Both the position numbers and the translations under genes were made by a program. From Corynebacterium kroppenstedtii (GTDB taxonomy: Bacteria; Actinomycetota; Actinomycetes; Mycobacteriales; Mycobacteriaceae), in NCBI RefSeq assembly GCF_003243515.1, contig NZ_QFRA01000003.1, positions 1 to 64,000 of the forward strand: a stretch of 64,000 nucleotides of DNA, in the 5' to 3' direction. The notes under the pieces were generated by a model. That model did no database searches, was not told where the DNA came from, and saw only the letters and a program-made list of their open reading frames with translations. Below are positions 24,377-33,428 of this stretch, one piece after another (within the stretch, counting starts at the first letter, position 1; every line of letters begins with the position of its first letter).

Positions 24377-26818
24377 TTAGATGTCGATCGCGGGGTGAAG
24401 CCGCTCCACCGTCCACTTGCGGTCCCTGTGGGCGCAAAGTGCCGTGATGCTGACACAAATCACTCCAACGAGGACCAGCGCCAGAATTGCTTGTGGGAGC
24501 CGCTCGTCGATATTGCCGTACATCAATTGTCGGAACCCATTAACTGTGTAGGTCCACGGGTTCACAGGGTGGAGCCATTGGAAGATCTTGGGCTCAGTCT
24601 CCACGGGATATAGTCCATTCGACGCGAGAATCTGCAGCATGAGCAGCGCCATCGCAGCAACTTTGCCTGGTCCTGCGCCCAGTGCAACATTCAGCATTTG
24701 GTTAATAGCTGCGAAGACTATGGATACTCCCATGGAGAAGATCCACAATGCCCACGGGTGGGCAACATTCATACCGACGAGGGTGAGTGTGACCACAATA
24801 ATCGCGGTGGCCTGCAGCATGGCGATGAGCGTGGCCGGCCACAATCCGTCCAGGGCTGCGCGAAGTGGGGCAACACCGGAGGCAACAGCACGGTTTTGGA
24901 TCGGCCGCAACAAAAGGAACGTGACCAGCCCGCCGATAAACATGGCGAGAGAAAAGAAGAATGGTGCGAGGCCCGAACCAAATACCTGGTTGCCAGATAA
25001 GTCCTTGGCCGAGAGCTTCGCAGGATCCGACATAACCCGGGCCGAGGCTTCTCGTTGTGGAGTCGTCCACGAGGGAACCTTCTTCGCTCCGTCACCAAGT
25101 TTGTCCTTCAGTTCGCCCAGTCCAGTGGAAATCTTGCCCGAACCTGCTTTCAGCTTCCTTGCACCATCGGATAGTTGCTGGGCTCCTTGCTGCAGTCGCG
25201 TTGTACCACTAGATAGTTGAGTGGCTCCGTCCTTCAACTGCGTTGTGCCTGAGGCTAGCTGCTTGCCTCCATCAGCAAGTGTGGCAGAACCTTGAACTGC
25301 CTGCGGCATCCCTGCTTTGAGCTTCTGGGCGCCTTCGTCCAGCTGTCCTAGTCCCGAACTCAGCTGACCCGATGCGGCAACGAGCGGTGTCGTCCCCTCT
25401 TGACGCAGTTGTTGCGAACCCGATGCCACCGTATTCGCACCATTACTTAATTGGTCGAGCCCGTTGGTCAGCTCATTGATTTTGCTCTGGATCGGCCCAG
25501 CGCCCTGTGCTAGTTGGTTGATTCCGCCACGGAACTCTGCTGACGGATCATTGAGCTGGTACGCCAGCGCCGATGTTCCCTGTGACAGCTGATTCACCTT
25601 GGCCAAGCCTTCGGAATTCTTCCCCAAGCCCTGTGAATCAATTTGAGAGGCAAGACCATCCAGCTGATTGGCGACGTTTTGTGCCGTTGGATCCGACAGG
25701 CCTCGTAACTGGACGGCAATCGCACGGATTTTATCCGACTGTCTCGCTTGCGCCTTCGATGCCTGCTTCGCGATCCCGTTAATCTGTTGAATACCGCCAT
25801 TAACCTGCGCCGCTACAGTGCCGAGCTTGTCGAGCCCACCGGTTAACTGGCCCATTTTTGAATCAATATCTGCAAGGGGTGCGGTACTTTGCTCCACTTG
25901 CTCCTTCATCTGGTTAGCGCCGGCAGCTAACTTCGCTGACCCAGCGGACACCTCGCCGAGCTTGCTGTCGACCTGCCCAATGCCATCGTGGATCTTGTCC
26001 GAGCCGGCGTTGGCCTCACCCATTTTCTCGGAGAGAGTGTTAACACCGGTGTTCGCCTCGGCCAGCTTGTCATGCAACGTCGTCGCACCTTGGGAGAGGT
26101 CTGTGGCTCCCTTGTTGAGCTTGGTTGCTCCCGCTGCTAATTGAGTAGCTCCATTATGTGCTGTCCCCAGACCAGAATCTAGCTCGTCAGCCCCATTCTT
26201 GAGGTCTCCTAGCTTGTCGCCGATCTCATTGGAACCAGCCTGCAACTTGTCGGAAGCGTCCGCAGCTTGGGCAATCCCCGCTCCGGCTTCCTGCATACTG
26301 ACCAGAACTTTCCCTATGACCTGGTCACCCAGTGTAGACGAGATTATGGGAACCATCTCACGCATCGTGTTCTGGCCAATCAATGTGGCTAAATAGCCAT
26401 TCGTCGAATTGTAGTTTGTTTGAATAACGGCTTGTTCAGCTTTAGTTCCACTCGGGGAAGCAACCGCCTTCGAAAAATCCGGTGTCAGACGAACCATGAA
26501 ATAGTAGTCGCCATCTTCGACGCCCCTGGTGGCTTTGTCATTACTGACGAAGTCGAAGTCGACCTCTTTATTATCCTTAATTTTATCAACGATCTGATCG
26601 CCCGCCCGGAGTGGTTTGCCTTCCACCGTGGTGCCTTTATCGTCATTAACAAAAGCGACGGGGAGCTTTTCTACGTGCCCAAATGGATTCCAAAACGCCC
26701 ATAGATACAGGCACGAATAGAGCAACGGAATCAAAATGATGGCAGCAACCGCCAGCCGCCCTAATGTAGAGCGCCGGAAACGACGAAGTTCCGAACCCAG
26801 ATTTAAGCCAGAAATCAT
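24377..26818 (-). CDS. YhgE/Pip-domain membrane protein, ABC-2-type exporter-like
   Basis: 813 residues. An N-terminal TM (LAVAAIILIPLLYSCLYLWA) leads into the YhgE domain (PVAFVNDDKGTTVEGKPLRA). Residues about 180-590 are helical heptad-like repeats with many L-x-x-G-A-x-x-L units (GATQLAAGATKLNKGATDLS). The C-terminal 200 residues have five TMs of ABC-2 type (FFFSLAMFIGGLVTFLLL, AMALLMLQILASNGLYP). Related proteins include phage-infection protein Pip and mycobacterial MmpL-like accessory proteins. Its ATG overlaps the stop of the ATPase gene (TAATG), so the two are translationally coupled and probably form one transporter; the substrate is unknown. Confidence 0.85.
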   Translation of the reverse strand: MISGLNLGSELRRFRRSTLGRLAVAAIILIPLLYSCLYLWAFWNPFGHVEKLPVAFVNDDKGTTVEGKPLRAGDQIVDKIKDNKEVDFDFVSNDKATRGVEDGDYYFMVRLTPDFSKAVASPSGTKAEQAVIQTNYNSTNGYLATLIGQNTMREMVPIISSTLGDQVIGKVLVSMQEAGAGIAQAADASDKLQAGSNEIGDKLGDLKNGADELDSGLGTAHNGATQLAAGATKLNKGATDLSQGATTLHDKLAEANTGVNTLSEKMGEANAGSDKIHDGIGQVDSKLGEVSAGSAKLAAGANQMKEQVEQSTAPLADIDSKMGQLTGGLDKLGTVAAQVNGGIQQINGIAKQASKAQARQSDKIRAIAVQLRGLSDPTAQNVANQLDGLASQIDSQGLGKNSEGLAKVNQLSQGTSALAYQLNDPSAEFRGGINQLAQGAGPIQSKINELTNGLDQLSNGANTVASGSQQLRQEGTTPLVAASGQLSSGLGQLDEGAQKLKAGMPQAVQGSATLADGGKQLASGTTQLKDGATQLSSGTTRLQQGAQQLSDGARKLKAGSGKISTGLGELKDKLGDGAKKVPSWTTPQREASARVMSDPAKLSAKDLSGNQVFGSGLAPFFFSLAMFIGGLVTFLLLRPIQNRAVASGVAPLRAALDGLWPATLIAMLQATAIIVVTLTLVGMNVAHPWALWIFSMGVSIVFAAINQMLNVALGAGPGKVAAMALLMLQILASNGLYPVETEPKIFQWLHPVNPWTYTVNGFRQLMYGNIDERLPQAILALVLVGVICVSITALCAHRDRKWTVERLHPAIDI

Positions 26819-27783
26819 TACTTTGTCTCCTCATTGGATCCGGCGGCTGGCGCGCTGGTGGTTATCTCGTTATCTGTTGTTTCAATTTTCGTCATTAGTT
26901 GTGTTTCATCGCTGGCGCACGACGAATCCCCCGTGGATCCACCGGCAGCGCGATGCTCCCCCGTGGTCCGAGTCCCCGGAGGCAGCTCCTCAGCGATCGG
27001 GCCGGGATCGTCGTTAATGGTGTTGAACAGCTCAATGAGCGTGTAATCGGGCATGAGCTCGTCGGGAATCGGGTTCACCGTGTTCACAATGACGGGCATA
27101 CGCTGAGCCAGGCGCGAGAGAACGTCGATAAGAATGAGGCGGAGATCGTACTCACGGACTTGCTCAAGATCATCCATCACAAGCATCTTGACCTCGTGCG
27201 AATTGGCCGGGGCCAGCGCGAGAGAAATGCGGATCAGGATGTTATCCAAACTGTTGAGCTCGGCGACATAGGAATCGAGCGGTGGGAGCTCGCGGTCGCC
27301 GAAGACCTCGCCACACAGGAATTCGTAGTAACTCTGATCGGAGCGCTTCGTCCATTTAATCCACGGGTTTGACCAGCTCTTATGCTCCGTCAACACAGTT
27401 TTGAGCCGAACATCGCCGTCGAGACCATCAATTTGCTCGACCCCCGCAATGGCGACCATCTTGTTGATCTTGTTGGGGTTAGTTTCCCCCAACACCGTCA
27501 AGGAGCCAGCGTCCAACTCCATCCGGCCGGAGATACTCAGAGCCAAGGACGTCCGGCCCGAGCCGCCACGCCCGGACAAAACGGTCAATCCACTACCGGG
27601 AACGGTAAAACTCAGGTGGCCGAAGACACGGCCCTCCGCGGCGGACAGGGCGATATCGTCAGCAATGACAGCTGGGGCGACGTCGTTATCGCTGTGAGAT
27701 GTTCGCTGTGTCCGAGCCACCGTAGCAGCTGACTTACCGGCGCCTTTAATAGGTTGGCTTCCGTCAGATGGATGTTCTCGCAC
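26818..27783 (-). CDS. Atypical ABC-type ATPase paired with the YhgE-like protein
   Basis: 321 residues. The nucleotide-binding part starts at about residue 40: HLSFTVPGSGLTVLSGRGGS. The Walker A is GRGGSGRTS with Arg instead of the usual Lys. Walker B-like VKMLVMDDLEQ is present, but there is no recognisable LSGGQ signature (the corresponding stretch is LNSLDNILIRISLAL) and the switch region reads VIVNTVNP without His. The N-terminus (1-35) and the last about 70 residues are low-complexity. Coupling to the membrane gene suggests a transporter ATPase that hydrolyses ATP weakly or has a regulatory role (inference). Confidence 0.8.
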   Translation of the reverse strand: MREHPSDGSQPIKGAGKSAATVARTQRTSHSDNDVAPAVIADDIALSAAEGRVFGHLSFTVPGSGLTVLSGRGGSGRTSLALSISGRMELDAGSLTVLGETNPNKINKMVAIAGVEQIDGLDGDVRLKTVLTEHKSWSNPWIKWTKRSDQSYYEFLCGEVFGDRELPPLDSYVAELNSLDNILIRISLALAPANSHEVKMLVMDDLEQVREYDLRLILIDVLSRLAQRMPVIVNTVNPIPDELMPDYTLIELFNTINDDPGPIAEELPPGTRTTGEHRAAGGSTGDSSCASDETQLMTKIETTDNEITTSAPAAGSNEETK

Positions 27784-28012
27784 GTTGACTCCTTTGGTGG
27801 TTCACCGAGCACCCCGGCCTAGTCTGACACGCGGGTTCTGCACAGGTCCAGTGTGCAGGTTCCACCAGGGGACCCGGCACACGTCGGACTAGACCGATTT
27901 AGCTATGGCGATATAAGTGTACTCATTGAGGACTCAAAGACGAACACGCATGACGTCCACCATGATATGACCATGATGCTACGTCCACTACCCCGCTCAA
28001 GAACACATCTAT

Positions 28013-29086
28013 TTAGGAACAGGTCGTCGGCTTCTTGCCCACTTTGACGTCTTTCAACGCGGTCACTGCGTCGGAAAGATTATTGACCTTCGCCAAAACG
28101 ACGCCATCATGGTCGCCCGACATTGCTTCCGCACAGTTGTCGGATGGAGTCATAAACATCATCGCCCCCGCTTTCTTCGCGGCGTCGATCTTGTGAGAGA
28201 TGCCACCAATCGGTCCGACGTCCCCATCAGCGTCGATCGTTCCCGTCCCGGCGATGAATTTCCCGTCGGTCAGGTCCTCGGGAGTCAGCTTGTCGACGAC
28301 CGCCAACGTAAACATCAGTCCCGCTGAGGGACCACCAATGTCGTCGAGGTGGTAGTCGATCGTGGTCCCGTCGGCAGGCTCTTGTTTGATGGTGATGCCC
28401 AAAATAGGAGCGTCATCGGACTCACCTTGCCGCACGGGAACGGAGACATCCTCGGATTTGCCGTCGCGCTGCACCTGAAGAGTGACCCGATCCCCCACCT
28501 TATGACTGCGCACGGCCTTCACCAGGTCCTGCGGCTGCGCAATCTTCTGACCATCGATTCCCTCAATGATGTCGCCCTTGCGGATCTCGTCGGACCCTTC
28601 CGGCTGGGACATCACCGTGACTGCCATCGGCCGATGAAGGTACTTCATCGCCGCGGACGTCGCATTATTTTCCGACGACGCAAACGCGGCCTGGTTTTCC
28701 TTATTCACTTCCTCCGGCGACTGATTGGCGGGGAAAATCTGCTCAATCGGAACCAGCGTGTCATTCGTCGTTGCCCACCGCGTAATCGCCTGCGGCAGCG
28801 ATATCCCATGACGAACCGACACCGTCGTCATATTCAAATGGCCCGACGTCGGATAGGTCTTTGTTCCCGAAATGTCGACGACATTCTTACCGCCCGTTGT
28901 GCCCAGCGTATTAAACGTCGGGCCGGGACCTTCTGCAGCATAGGGCACAGAAAGATCAACCGAGGTGCCGGGAATTTCCGTCAAACTCAGTGCAACAGCA
29001 GACGCAACCACGGGAATTGCACCGAGAATAATTGTCTTGTTGCGCAGACTCACAACGATCAAGCGTACCGGATGCCGCACCAGCAC
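28013..29086 (-). CDS. PDZ/Lon-like membrane protease, YlbL type
   Basis: About 357 residues from GTG 29086 (GTG 29080 or 29053 possible). The long open frame upstream is only the mirror of the next gene. One N-terminal TM (TIILGAIPVVASAVALSL) anchors an extracytoplasmic part. A PDZ domain (about 205-290, SDEIRKGDIIEGIDGQKIAQ) is followed by an S16 Lon-like proteolytic domain. This has the Ser of the Ser-Lys dyad in DIGGPSAGLMFTLAV and the Lys in GGISHKIDAAKKAGA. It corresponds to Rv3194c and B. subtilis YlbL, a membrane protease. It is divergent from the zincin gene. Confidence 0.88.
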   Translation of the reverse strand: MLVRHPVRLIVVSLRNKTIILGAIPVVASAVALSLTEIPGTSVDLSVPYAAEGPGPTFNTLGTTGGKNVVDISGTKTYPTSGHLNMTTVSVRHGISLPQAITRWATTNDTLVPIEQIFPANQSPEEVNKENQAAFASSENNATSAAMKYLHRPMAVTVMSQPEGSDEIRKGDIIEGIDGQKIAQPQDLVKAVRSHKVGDRVTLQVQRDGKSEDVSVPVRQGESDDAPILGITIKQEPADGTTIDYHLDDIGGPSAGLMFTLAVVDKLTPEDLTDGKFIAGTGTIDADGDVGPIGGISHKIDAAKKAGAMMFMTPSDNCAEAMSGDHDGVVLAKVNNLSDAVTALKDVKVGKKPTTCS

Positions 29087-29150
29087 CGACGAGCGCCGTT
29101 CGCTAATAGCATGTGGAGAGATGCTTTCCAGAGCCGGTACCGTAGAGGGT

Positions 29151-30791
29151 ATGAGTAACCACGGCTTCGGTTTTTCTTCGAACAACGACGATAATAACGA
29201 CCGTAACGACAGAAACGACGACCAGAACAACAATAGCCAGAACGGTGATAGTGGCCAGGGCAATTCCTCGAGCGGAAACAATGGCCGCGGGGATAGTGGC
29301 CGCGGCGATAGTGGCAACGACGGCGGCTCCCCTGGTGGCAGCGACAACCCCTTTGAGGCTTTCTTCAATATGGGTGGCGGATCGGGTGGCGATATACCTG
29401 GTTTTAGCGCCTTCCCCGGCGGTTTCACCGTCAGCGGATCCTCTGGTCAGAGCGGTTTAGGTGACATTCTTAGCCAGTTCGGGACGATGCTGTCGGGGAT
29501 GGGATCGTCGATGAACTCTCCCGATGCCAAGGGGCCCATCAATTTCGCGATGGCCGATAAGATTGCCCGCCAGACCATTAAGCAATCCAACCCGACGCCT
29601 GTCCGACAGTCTGATAAGAAGGCTGTCGAGGACTCCACCAACCTCGTCGAATTGTGGCTGAGCAATGCGACGATTCTGCCGAGCAACGGGAAAGTCCCTG
29701 AGGTGTGGGATCCGTCGGAGTGGTTGTCCCGGACGCTTCCCACGTGGAAACGCTTTATTAGTCCGGTGGCAGAGAGCCTGAATGAGGCGCAGAAGGACGC
29801 TCTACCTGAAGAGGCGAAGCAGATGGCTGGTTCGCTGCTCGGCATGTTAGCCCAGGTCGGCGGCATGAATATGGGGATGCAGCTGGGGCGCATCCTGGGC
29901 AATATTGCCACTTCTGTTACGAGTGTGTCCGAGTGGGGATTCTCCCTGGACGAGAAGCACGGCAGCGCACTACTCACCGGCCAGCTGGACACTCTTGCCG
30001 AGGAATTTAACAAGCCCGAGCGTGAGGTGCTTATTTACCTGTGCGCCCGCGAACTAGCCCACCAGCGGCTCTTTGCGTACGTTCCGTGGCTCGAGGAGCG
30101 GCTGCTTCTGGCCGTCGAAACGTATTCGCGGGGGCTGTCGCTGGATACGTCGGCCATGGAAGAAGCCTCCCGGTCCATTGATCCCGAGGCGCTTTCGGAC
30201 CCGGCGCGGATGCAGGACATGTTCCAGCAGATTCAGAATATGGATCTTTCGCCGCAGATTGTTGCGTCGAATGAGCACGCGGGTATCCAGTTGGACACCA
30301 TGCTGTCCCTCGTCGAGGGCTGGGTGGACAATGTTCTTGCCGACGCACTCTTCGACCGCATTCCGGTGATGGAGCCAATTCAAAAGTCCTGGTCAGCCCG
30401 ACGCGCGATGAAGCCTGGGCTGGAGAATATGGCGGGGAACACTGGACTGGACTTCTCTGCTAGCCACGCCGACGAAGCTGCCGAACTGTGGCGGCGGCTC
30501 ACTGTTGCGGTGGGTATGGATCGACGTGACCACGTGTGGGACCACCCCGACTTCCTGCCCACGGCTGACGATATCGCCCACCCGGCCGAGTTTATCGACG
30601 GCATCCTGGGCGAATCGGGCGACGACGAGTTCAACCCCATTAGCGAAATTGAAAAACTAGAGCGTGAACTCAATGAGCAGGCTGGTAACGCACCTGGTGG
30701 GGATGCACGCGAGGATGGGTCCGGCAGCGGTTCTAGCGACGACGCGGACGATCACGGGACCGACACCGACGGGTCCGGCGACGAGAAATAG
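29151..30791 (+). CDS. Zincin-like metalloprotease-family protein (Rv3195/DUF2342 type)
   Basis: 546 residues from ATG 29151. The N-terminal 80 residues are almost only Asn, Asp, Gly, Ser and Arg (NNDDNNDRNDRNDDQNNN, then GRGDSGRGDSG). The conserved body has WLSNATILPS, WDPSEWLSRTLPTWKRFISP, LLGMLAQVGGMNMGMQLGRI and the zincin-type segment LIYLCARELAHQRLFAYVPW. There the first His of HExxH is Arg (RELAH), with the distal Glu possibly in WLEER. It ends in an acidic Gly/Asp/Ser tail. The family is described as zinc-dependent metalloprotease-like; whether this copy can bind zinc is doubtful. It is adjacent and divergent to the YlbL-type protease, as in mycobacteria. Confidence 0.82.
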   Translation: MSNHGFGFSSNNDDNNDRNDRNDDQNNNSQNGDSGQGNSSSGNNGRGDSGRGDSGNDGGSPGGSDNPFEAFFNMGGGSGGDIPGFSAFPGGFTVSGSSGQSGLGDILSQFGTMLSGMGSSMNSPDAKGPINFAMADKIARQTIKQSNPTPVRQSDKKAVEDSTNLVELWLSNATILPSNGKVPEVWDPSEWLSRTLPTWKRFISPVAESLNEAQKDALPEEAKQMAGSLLGMLAQVGGMNMGMQLGRILGNIATSVTSVSEWGFSLDEKHGSALLTGQLDTLAEEFNKPEREVLIYLCARELAHQRLFAYVPWLEERLLLAVETYSRGLSLDTSAMEEASRSIDPEALSDPARMQDMFQQIQNMDLSPQIVASNEHAGIQLDTMLSLVEGWVDNVLADALFDRIPVMEPIQKSWSARRAMKPGLENMAGNTGLDFSASHADEAAELWRRLTVAVGMDRRDHVWDHPDFLPTADDIAHPAEFIDGILGESGDDEFNPISEIEKLERELNEQAGNAPGGDAREDGSGSGSSDDADDHGTDTDGSGDEK

Positions 30792-30947
30792 ACACTCTCA
30801 CTAGATATACGCACTGATTATTCGCACTAGACATTCACAGTGGAAGACACGCAGCACATGAATACGGACCGTCGATGAGAACGCCCAACCCCCGTCATTG
30901 GCGATACAACCTCAGCCGCCGAGCGCGCTGAACAACCAGACGGATAG

Positions 30948-32645
30948 GTGTTGCCAGACGACGTGCGTGCTGCACTGGACCGCGTGATCGGAGCCCGGCG
31001 CGATATACGCCGCTACCGCCCCGAACCGGTGCCTGAGCATCTTGTGCGAACTGTCATCGACGCTGGTTACGCGGCACCTAGCGTCGGCCATAGCCAGCCG
31101 TGGCGATTCATCATCGTCGATGATCCAGCTCTGCGGGATAAAGCAGCCGTGCTGGCCGACGTCGAAAAGCTCAAACAAGCTGAGCTGCTGACACCCGATA
31201 GGAAACAGCGGCTGCTTGACCTGCAACTCGACGGGATTAAGGAAGCGCCGCTGGGAATTGTGGTTGCTTGTTATCGGCGGACCCCTGCGTCCGGGGTGTT
31301 GGGGCGTAACACTTTTGTTGATACCGACCTGTGGAGTTGCGCGGCGGCCATCGAGAACATGTGGCTGACGGCGCGAGCCTATGGGCTTGGCATGGGTTGG
31401 GTGACGTTATTCCGGCCGGATGACCTGGCCGAATTGCTGCATCTGCCCGATGGCGTTGAGACCCTGGGGTGGATGTGCTTGGGGTGGCCGGACGAGCGCC
31501 CGCCTTCACCTGGGCTCGAGCGGCGTGCGTGGTCCAAGAAACTTCCCGTTGAAAACCTCATTATGCGGAATGGATGGCGTGAGGGAGCTGCGTCGCCGGC
31601 GAACGCGATCGCGACGCCCGGTGACGGCCATATGCCGGATCAAGCGCATGTTGTTGCAGCTCACGACTCTTCCGACCAGCTGCTGACACCTCCCGGTTCG
31701 CTGGGAATCTTGGATACAACTATGGATAAAGTTGCCGCGGTTGGTGATATCCATAACGCCCAGCACATTCTTATCGGGGCCGACCATCCCGTGGCAAAAC
31801 ATGGTGTGTCATCGTTTTCGCCGTCCGTCACGCGGGAAATTATGGATACGTCAGTGGTCGATGAGAGCCTGGGCGTGACGACGGCAGCTGGGGCTGGAAT
31901 ACCGTCACTTCTTATCGACGCGGGGGTCGACGGTGATGTGGGGCGTGGGGACCACGGGGATCGTGAGGCTCGCAAAGACCGCGACGATTCTGCCCACGCT
32001 ATTCGCTATGTCCACGCTCATGATGAGCGCGGGGATATCGCTACGACTCCGGCCCTATCCGCTGCGGACACACGCACGTTGATTGACTATGGGCGGAAAC
32101 TCGCCGGCGAATTCACTGAGCCCACGTTGTTTGCCGTCGGTGAGGTCGGGATCGGCAACACCACTCCCGCCTCTATTTTGGCGGCGCATTTCACCGGGCT
32201 TGATGTCGACGATGCCGTCGGTATTGGTGCCCACTCCGATACCGCCATGATGGAGCGAAAACGTGAGGTCGCCGGGCAGGCCCTGTCGCGGGTTCACCCC
32301 TCTTCCCCCATTGATGCTCTTGCCGAGTTCGGTGGGCCCGAGTTCGCGGTCACAACGGGATTGTGTTTGGGCGCGCTAGATAATCATCATGTCGTCGTCC
32401 TCGATGGGCTCGCTATTTCTGTGGCCGCATTGGCTGCGGTGCAGATTAATCCCGCGGTTCAATCACACCTGGTCGCGGGACACGTGAGCCGGGAAATCGC
32501 GCATCACACCGTCATTACGCACTTGGGGTTGGAGCCTCTGCTCGCTCTCCGGTTCCGATGCGGTGAAGGGGTCAGCGCCGTTCTGGCGACACAAATGATC
32601 ATGACGGGACTTAGTGCCCGACGCCACACCGGGCGCACAGCTTAG
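30948..32645 (+). CDS. BluB-CobT fusion: DMB synthase plus DMB phosphoribosyltransferase
   Basis: 565 residues joining two steps of cobalamin lower-ligand synthesis. Residues 1-215 are BluB, a flavin-destroying nitroreductase-fold enzyme making 5,6-dimethylbenzimidazole: ARRDIRRYRPEPVPEHLV, GYAAPSVGHSQPWRFIIV, AAAIENMWLTARAYGLGMGW and a WPDERPPSPGLE end. Residues about 225-565 are CobT, which attaches the base to ribose phosphate: LLTPPGSLGILD, FAVGEVGIGNTTPASILAAH, TGLCLGALD, VVLDGLAISVAALAA and the catalytic Glu in RFRCGEGVSAVLA. The start is GTG; no cobalamin riboswitch is seen upstream. The fusion should pass the base from one site to the other (inference). Confidence 0.93.
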   Translation: MLPDDVRAALDRVIGARRDIRRYRPEPVPEHLVRTVIDAGYAAPSVGHSQPWRFIIVDDPALRDKAAVLADVEKLKQAELLTPDRKQRLLDLQLDGIKEAPLGIVVACYRRTPASGVLGRNTFVDTDLWSCAAAIENMWLTARAYGLGMGWVTLFRPDDLAELLHLPDGVETLGWMCLGWPDERPPSPGLERRAWSKKLPVENLIMRNGWREGAASPANAIATPGDGHMPDQAHVVAAHDSSDQLLTPPGSLGILDTTMDKVAAVGDIHNAQHILIGADHPVAKHGVSSFSPSVTREIMDTSVVDESLGVTTAAGAGIPSLLIDAGVDGDVGRGDHGDREARKDRDDSAHAIRYVHAHDERGDIATTPALSAADTRTLIDYGRKLAGEFTEPTLFAVGEVGIGNTTPASILAAHFTGLDVDDAVGIGAHSDTAMMERKREVAGQALSRVHPSSPIDALAEFGGPEFAVTTGLCLGALDNHHVVVLDGLAISVAALAAVQINPAVQSHLVAGHVSREIAHHTVITHLGLEPLLALRFRCGEGVSAVLATQMIMTGLSARRHTGRTA

Positions 32646-32707
32646 GACGACTTTCAACCGGGCGCGGATAACTCAGCGCGGATCGTCGTCGATAATAATA
32701 GGACCGA

Positions 32708-33265
32708 TTACGACGAATGACCGCCTCCACGTCCCCACCGCTGGTAAGCCTCCAAGTACCCGTCGGCACGCTCCCAATAATCAACGCGATGCGCCCACGC
32801 GTAGAACTCCGCCGAATGGTTCGGAATGAACGTGTGCACTAGCTCGTGGACAATAACCTGGTCAAGGACGTAATCCGGAACGTCCTTCAGATAATGACTA
32901 ATCCGGATCCGCCCCGTATCCGTGGAGCATGACGCCCAGCGGCGCTCCATATTGGTCACCCACCGGATATCCGTCCACTCCGCGCGGTTCTCCAAATACT
33001 TCGCATTCAGACGACGGGCCCGCCGGTGCAGATCCTCATCCGACTTATCCGCGACGGACGACTTCTTCTCCACCCGGCGAACAAGGGACTCCACAGAATC
33101 ACGCAACGATGCAGCCGACATCCGCGCCGGTGCCATGACGACGATCCGGCCGGACTCACGGCGGGCGGACAGGGTTTTCTTCCTCCGCGACGACAGGCGA
33201 ATTTCCACCTCTGGCGCAAAGTCCTCCACGACCGCAGCGACATCTTGTTTGACTCTGTGGGGCAT
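32708..33265 (-). CDS. YgjP-like M48-family metallopeptidase
   Basis: 185 residues with the YgjP/DUF45 plan: an N-terminal beta part (VEIRLSSRRKKTLSARRESG), NMERRWASCSTDTGRIRISH, DVPDYVLDQVIVHELVHTFI with the HExxH zinc site, and the third ligand region NHSAEFYAWAHR. Proteins of this family are soluble cytoplasmic zincins of unclear substrate. It is divergent from the gene at 33429. Confidence 0.85.
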   Translation of the reverse strand: MPHRVKQDVAAVVEDFAPEVEIRLSSRRKKTLSARRESGRIVVMAPARMSAASLRDSVESLVRRVEKKSSVADKSDEDLHRRARRLNAKYLENRAEWTDIRWVTNMERRWASCSTDTGRIRISHYLKDVPDYVLDQVIVHELVHTFIPNHSAEFYAWAHRVDYWERADGYLEAYQRWGRGGGHSS

Positions 33266-33428
33266 AGTTTCACTCTACAGTGTGGTCGGAGGGCTGCCGA
33301 TACACTACACATAGCGCTGTGCTGGGTAGCACGGCACCGAAGCGCGCTCTGCCGCAAAGTACTGTGCCTCAGAGCGCAGCCGGGGGAATTCACACGAATG
33401 AATAGTTCACAAGCCGAGGGGGAGCACC

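Noticed and set aside
29087..29428. Minus-strand extension of the PDZ protease by about 115 Pro/Leu/Ser-rich codons
   Set aside because: It is the mirror of the Gly/Asn/Asp-rich start of the divergent zincin gene and would overlap its promoter and coding region; the TM and family start lie after 29086.
30792..30947. Cobalamin riboswitch before the BluB-CobT gene
   Set aside because: Only about 156 bases are available and no B12-box-like sequence is visible.
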